A stretch of 64,000 nucleotides of DNA from Marinobacter sp. ELB17 (lineage in GTDB: Bacteria; Pseudomonadota; Gammaproteobacteria; Pseudomonadales; Oleiphilaceae): the NCBI RefSeq assembly GCF_000169375.1, contig NZ_AAXY01000018.1, positions 1-64,000 on the forward strand, in the 5' to 3' direction. The position numbers and the translations under genes were made by a program. Of the stretch, positions 8,594-16,900 are shown in pieces (positions within the stretch are counted from its first letter, which is position 1; each line of letters starts with the position of its first letter). The notes under the pieces are model-generated. The model ran no database searches, had not been told where the DNA came from, and worked only from the letters and a program-made list of their open reading frames with translations.

Positions 8594-8626
8594 TCCGTCC
8601 TAATGTAACACTTATCGCTACAGCCC
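8578..8626 (+). repeat. Left 49-bp terminal inverted repeat, copy 2
   Basis: Identical to 1960-2008. Confidence 0.9.
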
Positions 8627-8716
8627 AACTGTCATAAGGCATCCAGAGGCACCTTAATTTTCAAAATCGCTGTAATATCCAGTTTATAGTAGTATTCCAG
8701 GTTTCGCGAGAAGCCC

Positions 8717-11700
8717 ATGTCTTATAAAGAACGCCTGACCATACTTCACGAAGCTGAAATTAACGACCTATATGGCATTCCCAGTCTCTCGCTTGAAGGA
8801 AAACGTGTCAGTTTTGCACTGAATGACCCGGAACAGGACGTTATTAAATCCATCAGGAATCGCAATCATAAATGCTATGCCATAGCACTTCTCGGTTATT
8901 TTAAAATCAAACCGATCCAACACAACCCGCCTTACAAGGAATTGCAGGAAGATCTAACCTTTATTGCTGAAGAATATTTCGCTAAATTTAAAGTTCCTCG
9001 CTTTAGTGTTAGTCGTATGCAAAAGGCACGTATCTACGACAAGATTCTCAACCTGCAGGGTTTTAAAACATGGGATGCAAAGCAACATCAGGAACCTCTC
9101 ATTAGCTATTTACAAAAGGTTGCTAAATCCTGGATAGAACCACGCTTTTTATTTGATGCCTGTACCGAATATCTGGCTCGGAATCATATAGCTATTCCAA
9201 AATATACTGTACTTCAACGGATTATAAGTCAGGTAATCAAGCAGGAGCGTAAGCGACTTTCTGACACATTAAAAGCAACTATATCTGCTGATTTGGCTGA
9301 GAAACTGGCGGATTTAGTCGATGGAGAAAGTACACTAACGGTCAAAGAACTTAAGCAGGCTGCGAAAAGTTTTAATGTTTCAGAGTTGGAGAAAGAGTTG
9401 AACGTGAATAAGCTGATTCAGACTTGGATGAATGAAGTAAATCAGGTGGTATCTGCTTTGTCACTATCGCAAAAAAACCAACTGCATTATGCGACGATGG
9501 TTGATTACTACTCTATTACCAAGCTTAAACGCTTTTACCGAGTCACGCAGCAGCTTTATTTACTTTGTTACCTTCAGGAGAGGGCGCAAATCAATATTGA
9601 ACGTCTGGCCGATGGATTTATCTACCACGTTCGAAAATTGCGTGAAAAAGCCAAAGCGCATGCCAAGGAAATGGCCTATAAAGACTGGGAAGGTGCAGCA
9701 GCAAATATTAGCAAAGCCGCTGAACTATTATACTTTTTTATTGACGATACAATTGATGACCAAGTGTCATTTAGACAAATAAAAAAACGGGTACAAGACT
9801 TGCTTGGAGCACGGGAAATTGAATTACTGTGCCTGTATCTAAAAAAACAAAAACGTACGAACAATGATTACATCTGGGAATTTTATGATAAGAACAATGA
9901 GCTGATTCAACACATAATACGCCCCATCTTTTTATGTCTGACGTTTGAAGGGTCAGGCAATACACAGGCATTAGCTGCACAATTAAATGGAATGCAAAAG
10001 GAGTTGTTAGATACCGGGGAATTGGCGTCTACAGACCGGCGATTAATTTCATCCAAACATCAATTTTATGTGATCGATGCGGATAACAAGGTACTCTCTG
10101 AACGTTACGAGATTATGCTGTATTTAGCGGCCCAAAATAAGCTGGATGGCAAACTTTTTATACCCACAGCCATAAAATATCGCGCATTACACGATGATCT
10201 GGTTGGGGATATCCCTTGGGCTGAGAAAGACAAATTGCTCAAAGATTCCATGTTAGGCAGTATGAATACCGAGCCTGCCCAGCTGGTCAAGTCAATGGAA
10301 CAAGAGATGACCGATAAGCTGCAGCGGGTCTGCCAACGTATTGATGACGGCGACAATCGAAATGTGATATTGCGTAATCGTTCGGGTAAAACCCAATGGC
10401 GGCTTCCGTATTCCGGTGCTAAAACTGCTCTAAACAATCCTTTTTTTGATCGCATGGAACCCATCAACGTTGCTGACGTATTGCGCTTCGTTCATCAGGA
10501 GACAGGCTTTTTAAAGCACTTTGAGCATGTTCGTCAGATACAGTCCGGCCAGAGCGATCATTTGAATGATTTGCTGGCAGCAGTCATTGGCAATGGAACT
10601 TATTACGGCTTGCATGGCATGGCCAGTATCTCTGATCGGTCATATGAACACCTACGCACAGTGCAAGCCAATTATTTGCGACCTGAAACGCTAAACCTCG
10701 GCAATGATGCCATTAACGATGCGACAGCGAAATTATCAATCTTCAAACATTACAATATCCAGGAAGGACTCATTCATGCGAGTGCCGATGGGCAGAAATT
10801 CGAATCACGGTTAGAGACATTTAAAACCCGCTATTCATCGAAATATTTTGGCACAAACAAAGGACTGACATCGATGAACCTGATTGCCAATCATGTAGCA
10901 TTGAATGCCCGAATTATCGGTGCTAATGAACATGAATCACACTTTATTTTGGACTTGCTTCATAACAACACCTCTGAAATTAAGCCGGATATATTATCAA
11001 CGGATACGCACGGGGTTAATCATGTGAACTTTGCCTTGCTGGACCTGTTTGGCTATACCTTTGCACCGCGCTATGCTCAGTTTGGAACGGTGATATCAGA
11101 CTTATTTGATGTAAGTGAGGGAGAAGATAATAAGGCGACGCTCTCATTGAAAAAGCCTATCAATACAGCACTAATTATCGATGAGTGGGATACTATTCAA
11201 CGCATTATTGTATCGCTGCAGCAAAAGACGATAACGCAGGCAACACTTGTTAGAAAGCTTTCCGGCTATAGTCAAAACCATCCCTTGCTGAAAGCTTTAA
11301 CTGAGTACAACCGTATGCTCAAGGCCATGTACTTACTGGACTATATTGATGATGCCAGCTTAAGAACTTATGTGCAGCGAGCATTGAATCGCGGAGAGGC
11401 TTATCATCAACTACGCCGTGCCATTGCTCATGTGAATGGTAATCGTTTCAGAGGGAAATCAGACGATGAAATCGTCTTGTGGAATGAATGTGCGAGGCTA
11501 TTAACCAACGCCATTATTTATTTTAACTCGCTGATACTGACGCGATTACTCGAGTATTTTGAAGAGGAAGGTGACGATAAGAAGCTCGAAATTATCAAGC
11601 AGGTTTCACCAGTGGCCTGGCATAATATCAATTTGAACGGGACCTACAGCTTCAGCTTTGAACAAAATCCGCTCGACTTGGATGAGATTATGCAATCAAT

Positions 11701-11719
11701 CGTGCAAAATGAAAATTAA
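8717..11719 (+). CDS. tnpA: Tn3-family transposase TnpA (copy 2)
   Basis: 1000 residues, identical in every residue to the transposase at 2099-5101, including the proposed D691/D763/E924 triad. Both copies are full length and presumably functional. The 3-kb perfect direct repeat they create is a substrate for homologous recombination that would delete the 6.6-kb unit. Confidence 0.93.
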   Translation: MSYKERLTILHEAEINDLYGIPSLSLEGKRVSFALNDPEQDVIKSIRNRNHKCYAIALLGYFKIKPIQHNPPYKELQEDLTFIAEEYFAKFKVPRFSVSRMQKARIYDKILNLQGFKTWDAKQHQEPLISYLQKVAKSWIEPRFLFDACTEYLARNHIAIPKYTVLQRIISQVIKQERKRLSDTLKATISADLAEKLADLVDGESTLTVKELKQAAKSFNVSELEKELNVNKLIQTWMNEVNQVVSALSLSQKNQLHYATMVDYYSITKLKRFYRVTQQLYLLCYLQERAQINIERLADGFIYHVRKLREKAKAHAKEMAYKDWEGAAANISKAAELLYFFIDDTIDDQVSFRQIKKRVQDLLGAREIELLCLYLKKQKRTNNDYIWEFYDKNNELIQHIIRPIFLCLTFEGSGNTQALAAQLNGMQKELLDTGELASTDRRLISSKHQFYVIDADNKVLSERYEIMLYLAAQNKLDGKLFIPTAIKYRALHDDLVGDIPWAEKDKLLKDSMLGSMNTEPAQLVKSMEQEMTDKLQRVCQRIDDGDNRNVILRNRSGKTQWRLPYSGAKTALNNPFFDRMEPINVADVLRFVHQETGFLKHFEHVRQIQSGQSDHLNDLLAAVIGNGTYYGLHGMASISDRSYEHLRTVQANYLRPETLNLGNDAINDATAKLSIFKHYNIQEGLIHASADGQKFESRLETFKTRYSSKYFGTNKGLTSMNLIANHVALNARIIGANEHESHFILDLLHNNTSEIKPDILSTDTHGVNHVNFALLDLFGYTFAPRYAQFGTVISDLFDVSEGEDNKATLSLKKPINTALIIDEWDTIQRIIVSLQQKTITQATLVRKLSGYSQNHPLLKALTEYNRMLKAMYLLDYIDDASLRTYVQRALNRGEAYHQLRRAIAHVNGNRFRGKSDDEIVLWNECARLLTNAIIYFNSLILTRLLEYFEEEGDDKKLEIIKQVSPVAWHNINLNGTYSFSFEQNPLDLDEIMQSIVQNEN

Positions 11720-11746
11720 GACACCTCTGGACACCCTATGAGGCAA

Positions 11747-11795
11747 GGGCTGTAGCGATAAGTGTTACATTAGGACGGAATGTCCCCAGAACCCC
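11747..11795 (-). repeat. Right 49-bp terminal inverted repeat, copy 2
   Basis: Identical to 5129-5177. It supplies the stop for the truncated lipoprotein gene reading into it. Confidence 0.9.
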
Positions 11796-12550
11796 ACTTT
11801 GGTGCCTACCAGCTTTTGAGGAATGGTTAAGTAAATGCAACGCTTATCCGTATCACGTGAGTCGATAGTGACTCTCCCCGCCTTCTCAGGACAGGCGTCT
11901 GGCACGCTTGTATACCCGGAAAAATCCATGAAATTGTATTGCTCAAGTGGAGAGGAACCGTTAGCACTGGCTCCAACGGAAGACGCAAACTTAGCCATGT
12001 CTTCTTTGGATTTTTTCATCGCCGCCCGATATAGAACGATCTTGGCGTCGCGCTCTTTGGTCAGCTTTTCGTAGGCTTCTTTTGATTCGGAAACCTTCTC
12101 GTTATAGGCGTCCCCTTTGTTGGCGAGCTCAGCCTTGGTCGCATTACGCTGGTCTATTTCAGCCTGGATTCCCGCGATTTCGGCATTATGCCTAGCCGTA
12201 CTTTCGTCGTACCAGGCCTGAGCTGCTTCCTGGAAGCCTGAAACAGAAGATTCAAGGGCGGTTCCTGAAACACCATCATAAGTCAGGGCTAATTGAGGGG
12301 CTAAGCCTTCAGCGCCTGAAATGATGAAGTCACGAAACTTGTTATCCAGATCCTTGATTGCTTGAATATCCGCAGAGTAGCTTCGTGCTGCATCTTCGGC
12401 GCCGGACTTAACGCTGAACACAGCGCCGGATATTTCCTCTATATTCGCTACCTCGCGAATGTCTCGCGTATCAACCACGCCCGATGAGGGGTAGTCGGAA
12501 CAGCCAGCCAAAAACGAACCCAAAACGATCAGAATAGATAGTTTCTTCAT
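11765..12550 (-). CDS. Lipoprotein, 3' end cut by transposon copy 2
   Basis: It starts at ATG 12550 with a lipoprotein signal (MKKLSILIVLGSFLAGC, lipobox LAGC). The central part (about 110-200) is a strongly charged coiled coil (IAGIQAEIDQRNATKAELAN and KEAYEKLTKERDAKI). A Cys pair follows in a beta-looking region (CPEKAGRVTIDSRDTDKRC). The native frame ends at 11796 after LVGTKV. The last residues GFWGHSVLM are encoded by the transposon end. The native C-terminus is lost, probably by only a short stretch because the domain looks nearly complete. Coiled-coil lipoproteins of this kind occur in envelope and conjugation loci. Specific function unknown. Confidence 0.6.
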   Translation of the reverse strand: MKKLSILIVLGSFLAGCSDYPSSGVVDTRDIREVANIEEISGAVFSVKSGAEDAARSYSADIQAIKDLDNKFRDFIISGAEGLAPQLALTYDGVSGTALESSVSGFQEAAQAWYDESTARHNAEIAGIQAEIDQRNATKAELANKGDAYNEKVSESKEAYEKLTKERDAKIVLYRAAMKKSKEDMAKFASSVGASANGSSPLEQYNFMDFSGYTSVPDACPEKAGRVTIDSRDTDKRCIYLTIPQKLVGTKVGFWGHSVLM

Positions 12551-12748
12551 GTGTTTTCCATAAAAAAGTTTAAGAAGTTTGCGGCCTAAAGTGAGTATTT
12601 CGAGCGCCAATGAATATATCACAATTACTCTATCAGCTTTCCTTAGCGACGCCCAAAAACCGCAAAAAGGATTAGATTTTAGATCGCATAGCATCTTTTA
12701 GTTGTCACTAATTTATAGGCCAAAAAAAACTAAAAACCCCGGTAAAAT

Positions 12749-12777
12749 TTGCATTTTGTAGGCCAATGGCCTATTAT
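12749..12777 (+). promoter_or_regulatory. Promoter with palindromic operator
   Basis: TTGCAT (12749-12754) and TATTAT (12772-12777) have a 17-base spacer. The spacer carries the perfect 15-bp palindrome TAGGCCAATGGCCTA (12759-12773), which overlaps the -10. A TAGGCCA half-site lies upstream at 12716-12722. This geometry suggests repression by a dimeric regulator. Confidence 0.6.
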
Positions 12778-12836
12778 TGTATTCGTCATCTGGCAACGCC
12801 AGAACCCCCACGGCAACCGCCCCAGGAGAACCCCGA

Positions 12837-13037
12837 ATGCAAGGTCACCCCACGCCCGGCACTGTTAATTTAGACGCTGACTTCAGCGCGATTTACGCCA
12901 ATACTGTCGGTTTTCTGAGTAGCTACTCTTTGCACGAATTCCCGTTTTTCCAGAGCTCCCGCGTTATCACACCAACCATCAGTCAAACGCCCCAAGCAAC
13001 GGCATTAGTTGCCGGTCCAGCAAACAATCCAACTTAA
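12837..13037 (+). CDS. Small hypothetical protein (66 aa)
   Basis: ATG 12837 is preceded by AGGAG with an eight-base spacer, a strong ribosome binding site, behind the promoter at 12749-12777. The product, MQGHPTPGTVNLDADFSAIY onward, has no Cys, no membrane segment and no motif I know. It ends in an Ala/Pro/Thr-rich tail. Translation signals argue that it is real, but length and composition do not prove it. It precedes a hairpin-rich stretch. Confidence 0.4.
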   Translation: MQGHPTPGTVNLDADFSAIYANTVGFLSSYSLHEFPFFQSSRVITPTISQTPQATALVAGPANNPT

Positions 13038-13057
13038 CAAGGCCGTTATTGGCGGGA

Positions 13058-13203
13058 AGGCGAAAGCCTGACTGCCACCATGCCGGAAGGGCCTCGGCCC
13101 GACCGACATAGAAAGAAGCAGTGACCCGCTCGCCCGTCTTCGGGCATATCTCCGTACTCGCGCAAAGCAATAAGCCCCAACACACCACCCGCTTAAAGCG
13201 GGT
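13058..13203 (+). other. Hairpin-rich intergenic stretch, possible structured RNA
   Basis: Four compact hairpins occur within 146 bases: AGGC-GAAA-GCCT (13058-13069, GNRA-type loop), GGGC-CTCG-GCCC (13089-13100), GCCCG-TCTT-CGGGC (13132-13145) and ACCCGCTT-A-AAGCGGGT (13187-13203). None has a U-tract, so they are not ordinary terminators. The stretch lies between the small gene and the helicase gene. It could be a small RNA, a leader or a single-strand initiation structure. Confidence 0.35.
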
Positions 13204-13314
13204 ATTATGGCAATCGTTGAGAGACAGTCAGTGTCTCGCTCTCACTATGCAAGAGCCTGAAGTCCTACTTTTGCTGATATTTATTTATGGTAGTTTATGC
13301 GATACCAATTACCC

Positions 13315-13351
13315 CCACTGGTATAGTGGTTGTAATCAAAATACCCACTGG
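13315..13351 (+). promoter_or_regulatory. Repeat cluster upstream of helicase gene (candidate operator)
   Basis: CCACT-GGTAT-AGTGG forms an inverted repeat at 13315-13329. A second TACCCACTGG follows at 13342-13351, echoing TACCCCCACTGG. The cluster ends 18 bases before the helicase start codon, where a regulator could block translation or transcription. Confidence 0.35.
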
Positions 13352-13369
13352 CTGAGCTAACACCACACA

Positions 13370-16300
13370 ATGATTAAAGCGATCCGCTACTTTGCCTTCT
13401 CACTGATTGACAGCCAAAGCGCCGATGCCTTTGTGTCACGGCAGAAAATGAACAATGCCTTGGCGTTTGAGGTCACGCAGACTCAATTAGACGAACAACA
13501 TGTGTGTGAAGGCGCGGTGGATGTGACCTGGATAGCATCGCAGCCTGTTGGCATTGCCCGCCTGACTGAAAAGGAGCTTGCACGAGCGTTTCAAGATGTG
13601 ACGAAAACAGATTGGATAAAGGCCGAGGTATTGCCAGCCGTCTACGGTCGGGATGCCCAGTTCAGACACGGAGCCCGCACTCACCAGTGGGCGCCAGACT
13701 TTATCAATGCCGTGTCCTTTAAGGTTTATCTTCACAGATCAGGCCAGATGATCAGTCACGGCCGTCCCCGCATGGCTAGAGAGTGCCTGGAACCTGCCGG
13801 CCAGGGTGGCGTCATCCTGGGTACCATTGATGACCTCGACACGTTTTATGAAGAGAACCCATACCCTGAGCATGAGCACCCAGCTCAGAGCGAAGATCAG
13901 GATCGGATTACACTTTCAGAAACGCTCAGGTATTGTGAGCGCCTTTTAAAGTCCGTGTGCAGGGGCAGCCTTGAGTCACCTGCCGAGGGGCTGCGTTACA
14001 AAAAACTGGAAAACCCGATACTTCTGTTGAACGGCGACCGAGACGCCAGCATCAAGGCTCTCTTGTCCGTGTATGACAGCATCGAAACGCTGAAGCCCGA
14101 CCTGCCCTGCCTTGAACGATTCACCTCGTCCATGATCGGCTCTAAGTCCTACCCTTGCATATCAGTATCCACATTACGGACCACCGGTATTAAGTGGGGC
14201 ACACTTCAACCATCAGTTACGTTGAGCGATGACCAGACTCGCGCTGTACACGCAAGCCTCAGTATGAAAGAGGGAGACGTGCTTGCGATCAACGGGCCAC
14301 CTGGAACGGGCAAGACTGCCATTCTTAAAGAGATTGTCGCCAGTGCCGTAGTCCGAAGCGTTCTAACCAATAAGCCACCGCCGCTAATGGCCATCAGTAG
14401 CACCAACAACCAGGCAATCCGGAATGCCATGCAAAGCCTGACGAAGTTTTCGGGCGGCGATTCTGAGTTGCACCAACGATGGATACAAGAGGTCAGCGGG
14501 TTTGCGGTGTACGCGGTGTCGCAGTATGGGGAGTCGCTGGCGGACGAGCATGATCTGTTCACACTGAGGCGCCTTGACGAACTGGAAGGCAACCTGGACA
14601 TTCCACAGGCGACGGTTCGCTTCACCCGTAAGGCCAACTCATTTTTAAAGCCCAAACAGCCCCTGACCAGTGTTGAAGAGAGTTGTGCAGCGTTAAAGGA
14701 GAACTTACGAAAGCAGGCCCGAACGCAAGCGTGGGTCTTCCGTCTGAGAAGTGAAATGGAGAACTGCCGAACACCGAACGATTTGAAGGGGCTAATTGAA
14801 CGGTTCACTGCGCAGAAAACGTACTGGATGAGCCAGCATTCGTTGAGCCATGAGTTTTTGAGCTCATGGGCAGCACTATTCAAAGACCTGTCCAGCATTG
14901 CGGTTAGCCTGGATCAGCTTATCGAGCTTGATGACCAGATGGCGGAGCACACCAAGGTCATTGCCAGCACGCTGAACGCTCACCCACTCTTGAAACGCAG
15001 CAAAGTCCTCGCACGTTCTGTCTGGGGTCAGCGTCTGGCAGCGCCGGCAGTGCGGAAAGCTCTGGGTGAGCTAAAGCTCGACATTGGTTTCGTAACACGG
15101 CCGGCCGCTGAAAATCATTATAAAGCCCTCAAGAAACAGCGATTAAGTAGCGCGGTGCAGATGTTAAAGGGTATTGCCCGAGGGGAAACTCTGAAGCACT
15201 GGTCAACGCTTGCAGAAGCAGCGTTGGCCGAAGATTGGCGGAGCGACTGGTTCTGGCTGGCCATTCATATCAGGGAGGGGGAATGGCTGATAGAACTGCG
15301 GGATACCTTACGGGCAAAAGATCCTGACAAGCGCACGCAGGACAAAGTGATTCGGCGCCTCACTCGGCAAGCCAAAATTGTCCCGGTAATCGTAGCCACG
15401 CTCCACAGGCTGCCCAAGGTCTTGTCACATTGGGATGTGGCTCGACAGGCTGAGCTGCCGTTATTCAATGTATTGGACACCCTCATCATTGATGAAGCTG
15501 GCCAAAGCGCCCCTGATGTGGCCGCTGCGTCCCTGGCCTTGACGCAAAAAGCTGTGTTGTTTGGCGATCGGGCTCAGCTGGAACCAGTTTGGAGCGTTTC
15601 TGAGCGGGAAGATATCGGTAACCGAATTGCGTCTGGCCTACTAACGAAACAACAAGCCAACGGACACAAAGGATCGCAGTTTGGCGCCACCGGTGGGGCC
15701 ACCTCGGCGGGCAGCGCAATATGGCTCGCCCAAAATTCAACGTGCTTTAACGATGCTCGCGGTGAAGTTCATCGTGAACCAGGCTTATGGTTAACAATGA
15801 ATCGGCGCTCGGTACCGGATATTCTAGGGCTCAGTAACGAGCTGTGCTATGAAGGACGGCTAACGGCCTCGCGATCAGCGGATACCCTCTCACCCTTCCC
15901 TGGCCTCAGCGTTATGGATATTGCCGGCCGGTGCACTGAAAGCATGGGTTCCCGCGTAAACCCCTTGGAATCGATGATGATTGCCAACTGGGTTTCCTGC
16001 CAACGTGAAGCCATAGAGTTTGCGTATAAAAAACCGCTGGCGGAATGCCTGGCGATCGTTACACCGTTCAAGGCGCAAGCTGATCATCTAAGGGCCCGTA
16101 TTCAACGGCAGTTAGGTAAAGACAACGGAGTAACGGTTGGGACGATACACTCACTGCAGGGAGCGGAGCGCCCGGTCATTGTGATGAGCCTGACATACAC
16201 AGCTGAAGCTCATCCGCAGTCTATGTTTTTTGACCGAAATCCAACGATGCTTAATGTAGCCGCATCCCGAGCTCAAGATTCATTCATCGTGATGGGTGAC

Positions 16301-16900
16301 CTTGATACGCTCACCCGGGCTCAGGGCAGCGCAAAAGTATTAGCGGAACACCTGCAGACCAAAGCAAGCCCACTGCCATGGTCACCTTGGCATTCTGATA
16401 TGACAAGCCACGTCGCGACAATCTGGGGTGCCGAGGCCACGGCGTCTATTATCCACTCGCCAACTGATAATGCTCTGATCATGGCGTTGAGCGATGAAAC
16501 GATTGGCTCCATCATCGTCAGTACAAGCGCAATGGAGTGCGAGTCATTACAAAGACTCGGCAGCGAGATGAACCGGGCCGCGCGACGAGGGTGCAATGTC
16601 ACGTTACTGGTTGGCCAGAAAACAGTCATGAGTCACCCCGATGCGGAGCGTATAGGTCGCGGATTTGACGCGATGCAGTCCAACGGAGTCAGCATTCGGT
16701 ACATGTCGACGGTATTAAGCAATCGCGCCTGCTTAAGCAATGGAATGACGTTGATCACATCAGAATCATGGTTTTCCCATCTAATGCCAACTCAGATACT
16801 GTTGGTGCAGAATGACCAAGGGCACGAGGCAAGCCGGATGACTGCGGCGTACAACTTGTCGCCGCAGCCCGAAGAGTCAGTGGTTATCGAGGCGAGTTAA
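13370..16900 (+). CDS. Upf1-like superfamily 1 DNA/RNA helicase with extra terminal domains
   Basis: 1176 residues. Walker A GPPGTGKT is at 309-316, Walker B DEAGQ at 708-712 and GTIHSLQGAERPVIVMSL further on. A C-terminal AAA_12-type segment contains LNVAASRAQDSFIVMGD, with the arginine finger region. These define a Upf1/Sen1-type ATP-dependent helicase. The N-terminal 280 residues and the long insert between motifs I and II (about 380-690) are not recognisable. The last 150 residues look like a phospholipase D-type fold (LGSEMNRAARRGCNVTLLVG), but I see no HxK...D catalytic motif. The gene converges with the primase gene and overlaps its 3' end by 24 bases. Likely role: plasmid DNA processing or defence. 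No clear ribosome binding site. Confidence 0.8.
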   Translation: MIKAIRYFAFSLIDSQSADAFVSRQKMNNALAFEVTQTQLDEQHVCEGAVDVTWIASQPVGIARLTEKELARAFQDVTKTDWIKAEVLPAVYGRDAQFRHGARTHQWAPDFINAVSFKVYLHRSGQMISHGRPRMARECLEPAGQGGVILGTIDDLDTFYEENPYPEHEHPAQSEDQDRITLSETLRYCERLLKSVCRGSLESPAEGLRYKKLENPILLLNGDRDASIKALLSVYDSIETLKPDLPCLERFTSSMIGSKSYPCISVSTLRTTGIKWGTLQPSVTLSDDQTRAVHASLSMKEGDVLAINGPPGTGKTAILKEIVASAVVRSVLTNKPPPLMAISSTNNQAIRNAMQSLTKFSGGDSELHQRWIQEVSGFAVYAVSQYGESLADEHDLFTLRRLDELEGNLDIPQATVRFTRKANSFLKPKQPLTSVEESCAALKENLRKQARTQAWVFRLRSEMENCRTPNDLKGLIERFTAQKTYWMSQHSLSHEFLSSWAALFKDLSSIAVSLDQLIELDDQMAEHTKVIASTLNAHPLLKRSKVLARSVWGQRLAAPAVRKALGELKLDIGFVTRPAAENHYKALKKQRLSSAVQMLKGIARGETLKHWSTLAEAALAEDWRSDWFWLAIHIREGEWLIELRDTLRAKDPDKRTQDKVIRRLTRQAKIVPVIVATLHRLPKVLSHWDVARQAELPLFNVLDTLIIDEAGQSAPDVAAASLALTQKAVLFGDRAQLEPVWSVSEREDIGNRIASGLLTKQQANGHKGSQFGATGGATSAGSAIWLAQNSTCFNDARGEVHREPGLWLTMNRRSVPDILGLSNELCYEGRLTASRSADTLSPFPGLSVMDIAGRCTESMGSRVNPLESMMIANWVSCQREAIEFAYKKPLAECLAIVTPFKAQADHLRARIQRQLGKDNGVTVGTIHSLQGAERPVIVMSLTYTAEAHPQSMFFDRNPTMLNVAASRAQDSFIVMGDLDTLTRAQGSAKVLAEHLQTKASPLPWSPWHSDMTSHVATIWGAEATASIIHSPTDNALIMALSDETIGSIIVSTSAMECESLQRLGSEMNRAARRGCNVTLLVGQKTVMSHPDAERIGRGFDAMQSNGVSIRYMSTVLSNRACLSNGMTLITSESWFSHLMPTQILLVQNDQGHEASRMTAAYNLSPQPEESVVIEAS

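Larger units (their letters stand above)
1960..11795 (+). mobile_element. Composite arrangement: two direct Tn3-family copies with 3.4-kb interior
   Basis: Two 3,218-bp copies (1960-5177 and 8578-11795) in the same orientation enclose 5178-8577. The interior carries a nuclease fragment, traX, a lipoprotein, an mvaT-type gene and a truncated acidic protein. The flanking pentamers are attca (left of copy 1), ataat (right of copy 1), tttat (left of copy 2) and acttt (right of copy 2). None match as 5-bp target duplications, so a single clean transposition or cointegrate event does not explain the present state. Homologous recombination or deletion between copies is likely. Confidence 0.7.
8578..11795 (+). 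mobile_element. Tn3-family transposase-only element, copy 2
   Basis: Same length, termini and gene content as copy 1 and apparently base-for-base identical. Left end 8578-8626, right end 11747-11795. It interrupts the acidic coiled-coil gene on its left and a lipoprotein gene on its right. Confidence 0.9.

Noticed and set aside
14206..14898. 230-codon open frame on the minus strand inside the helicase gene
   Set aside because: Antisense shadow of a well-supported gene, with no ribosome binding site and unnatural composition.
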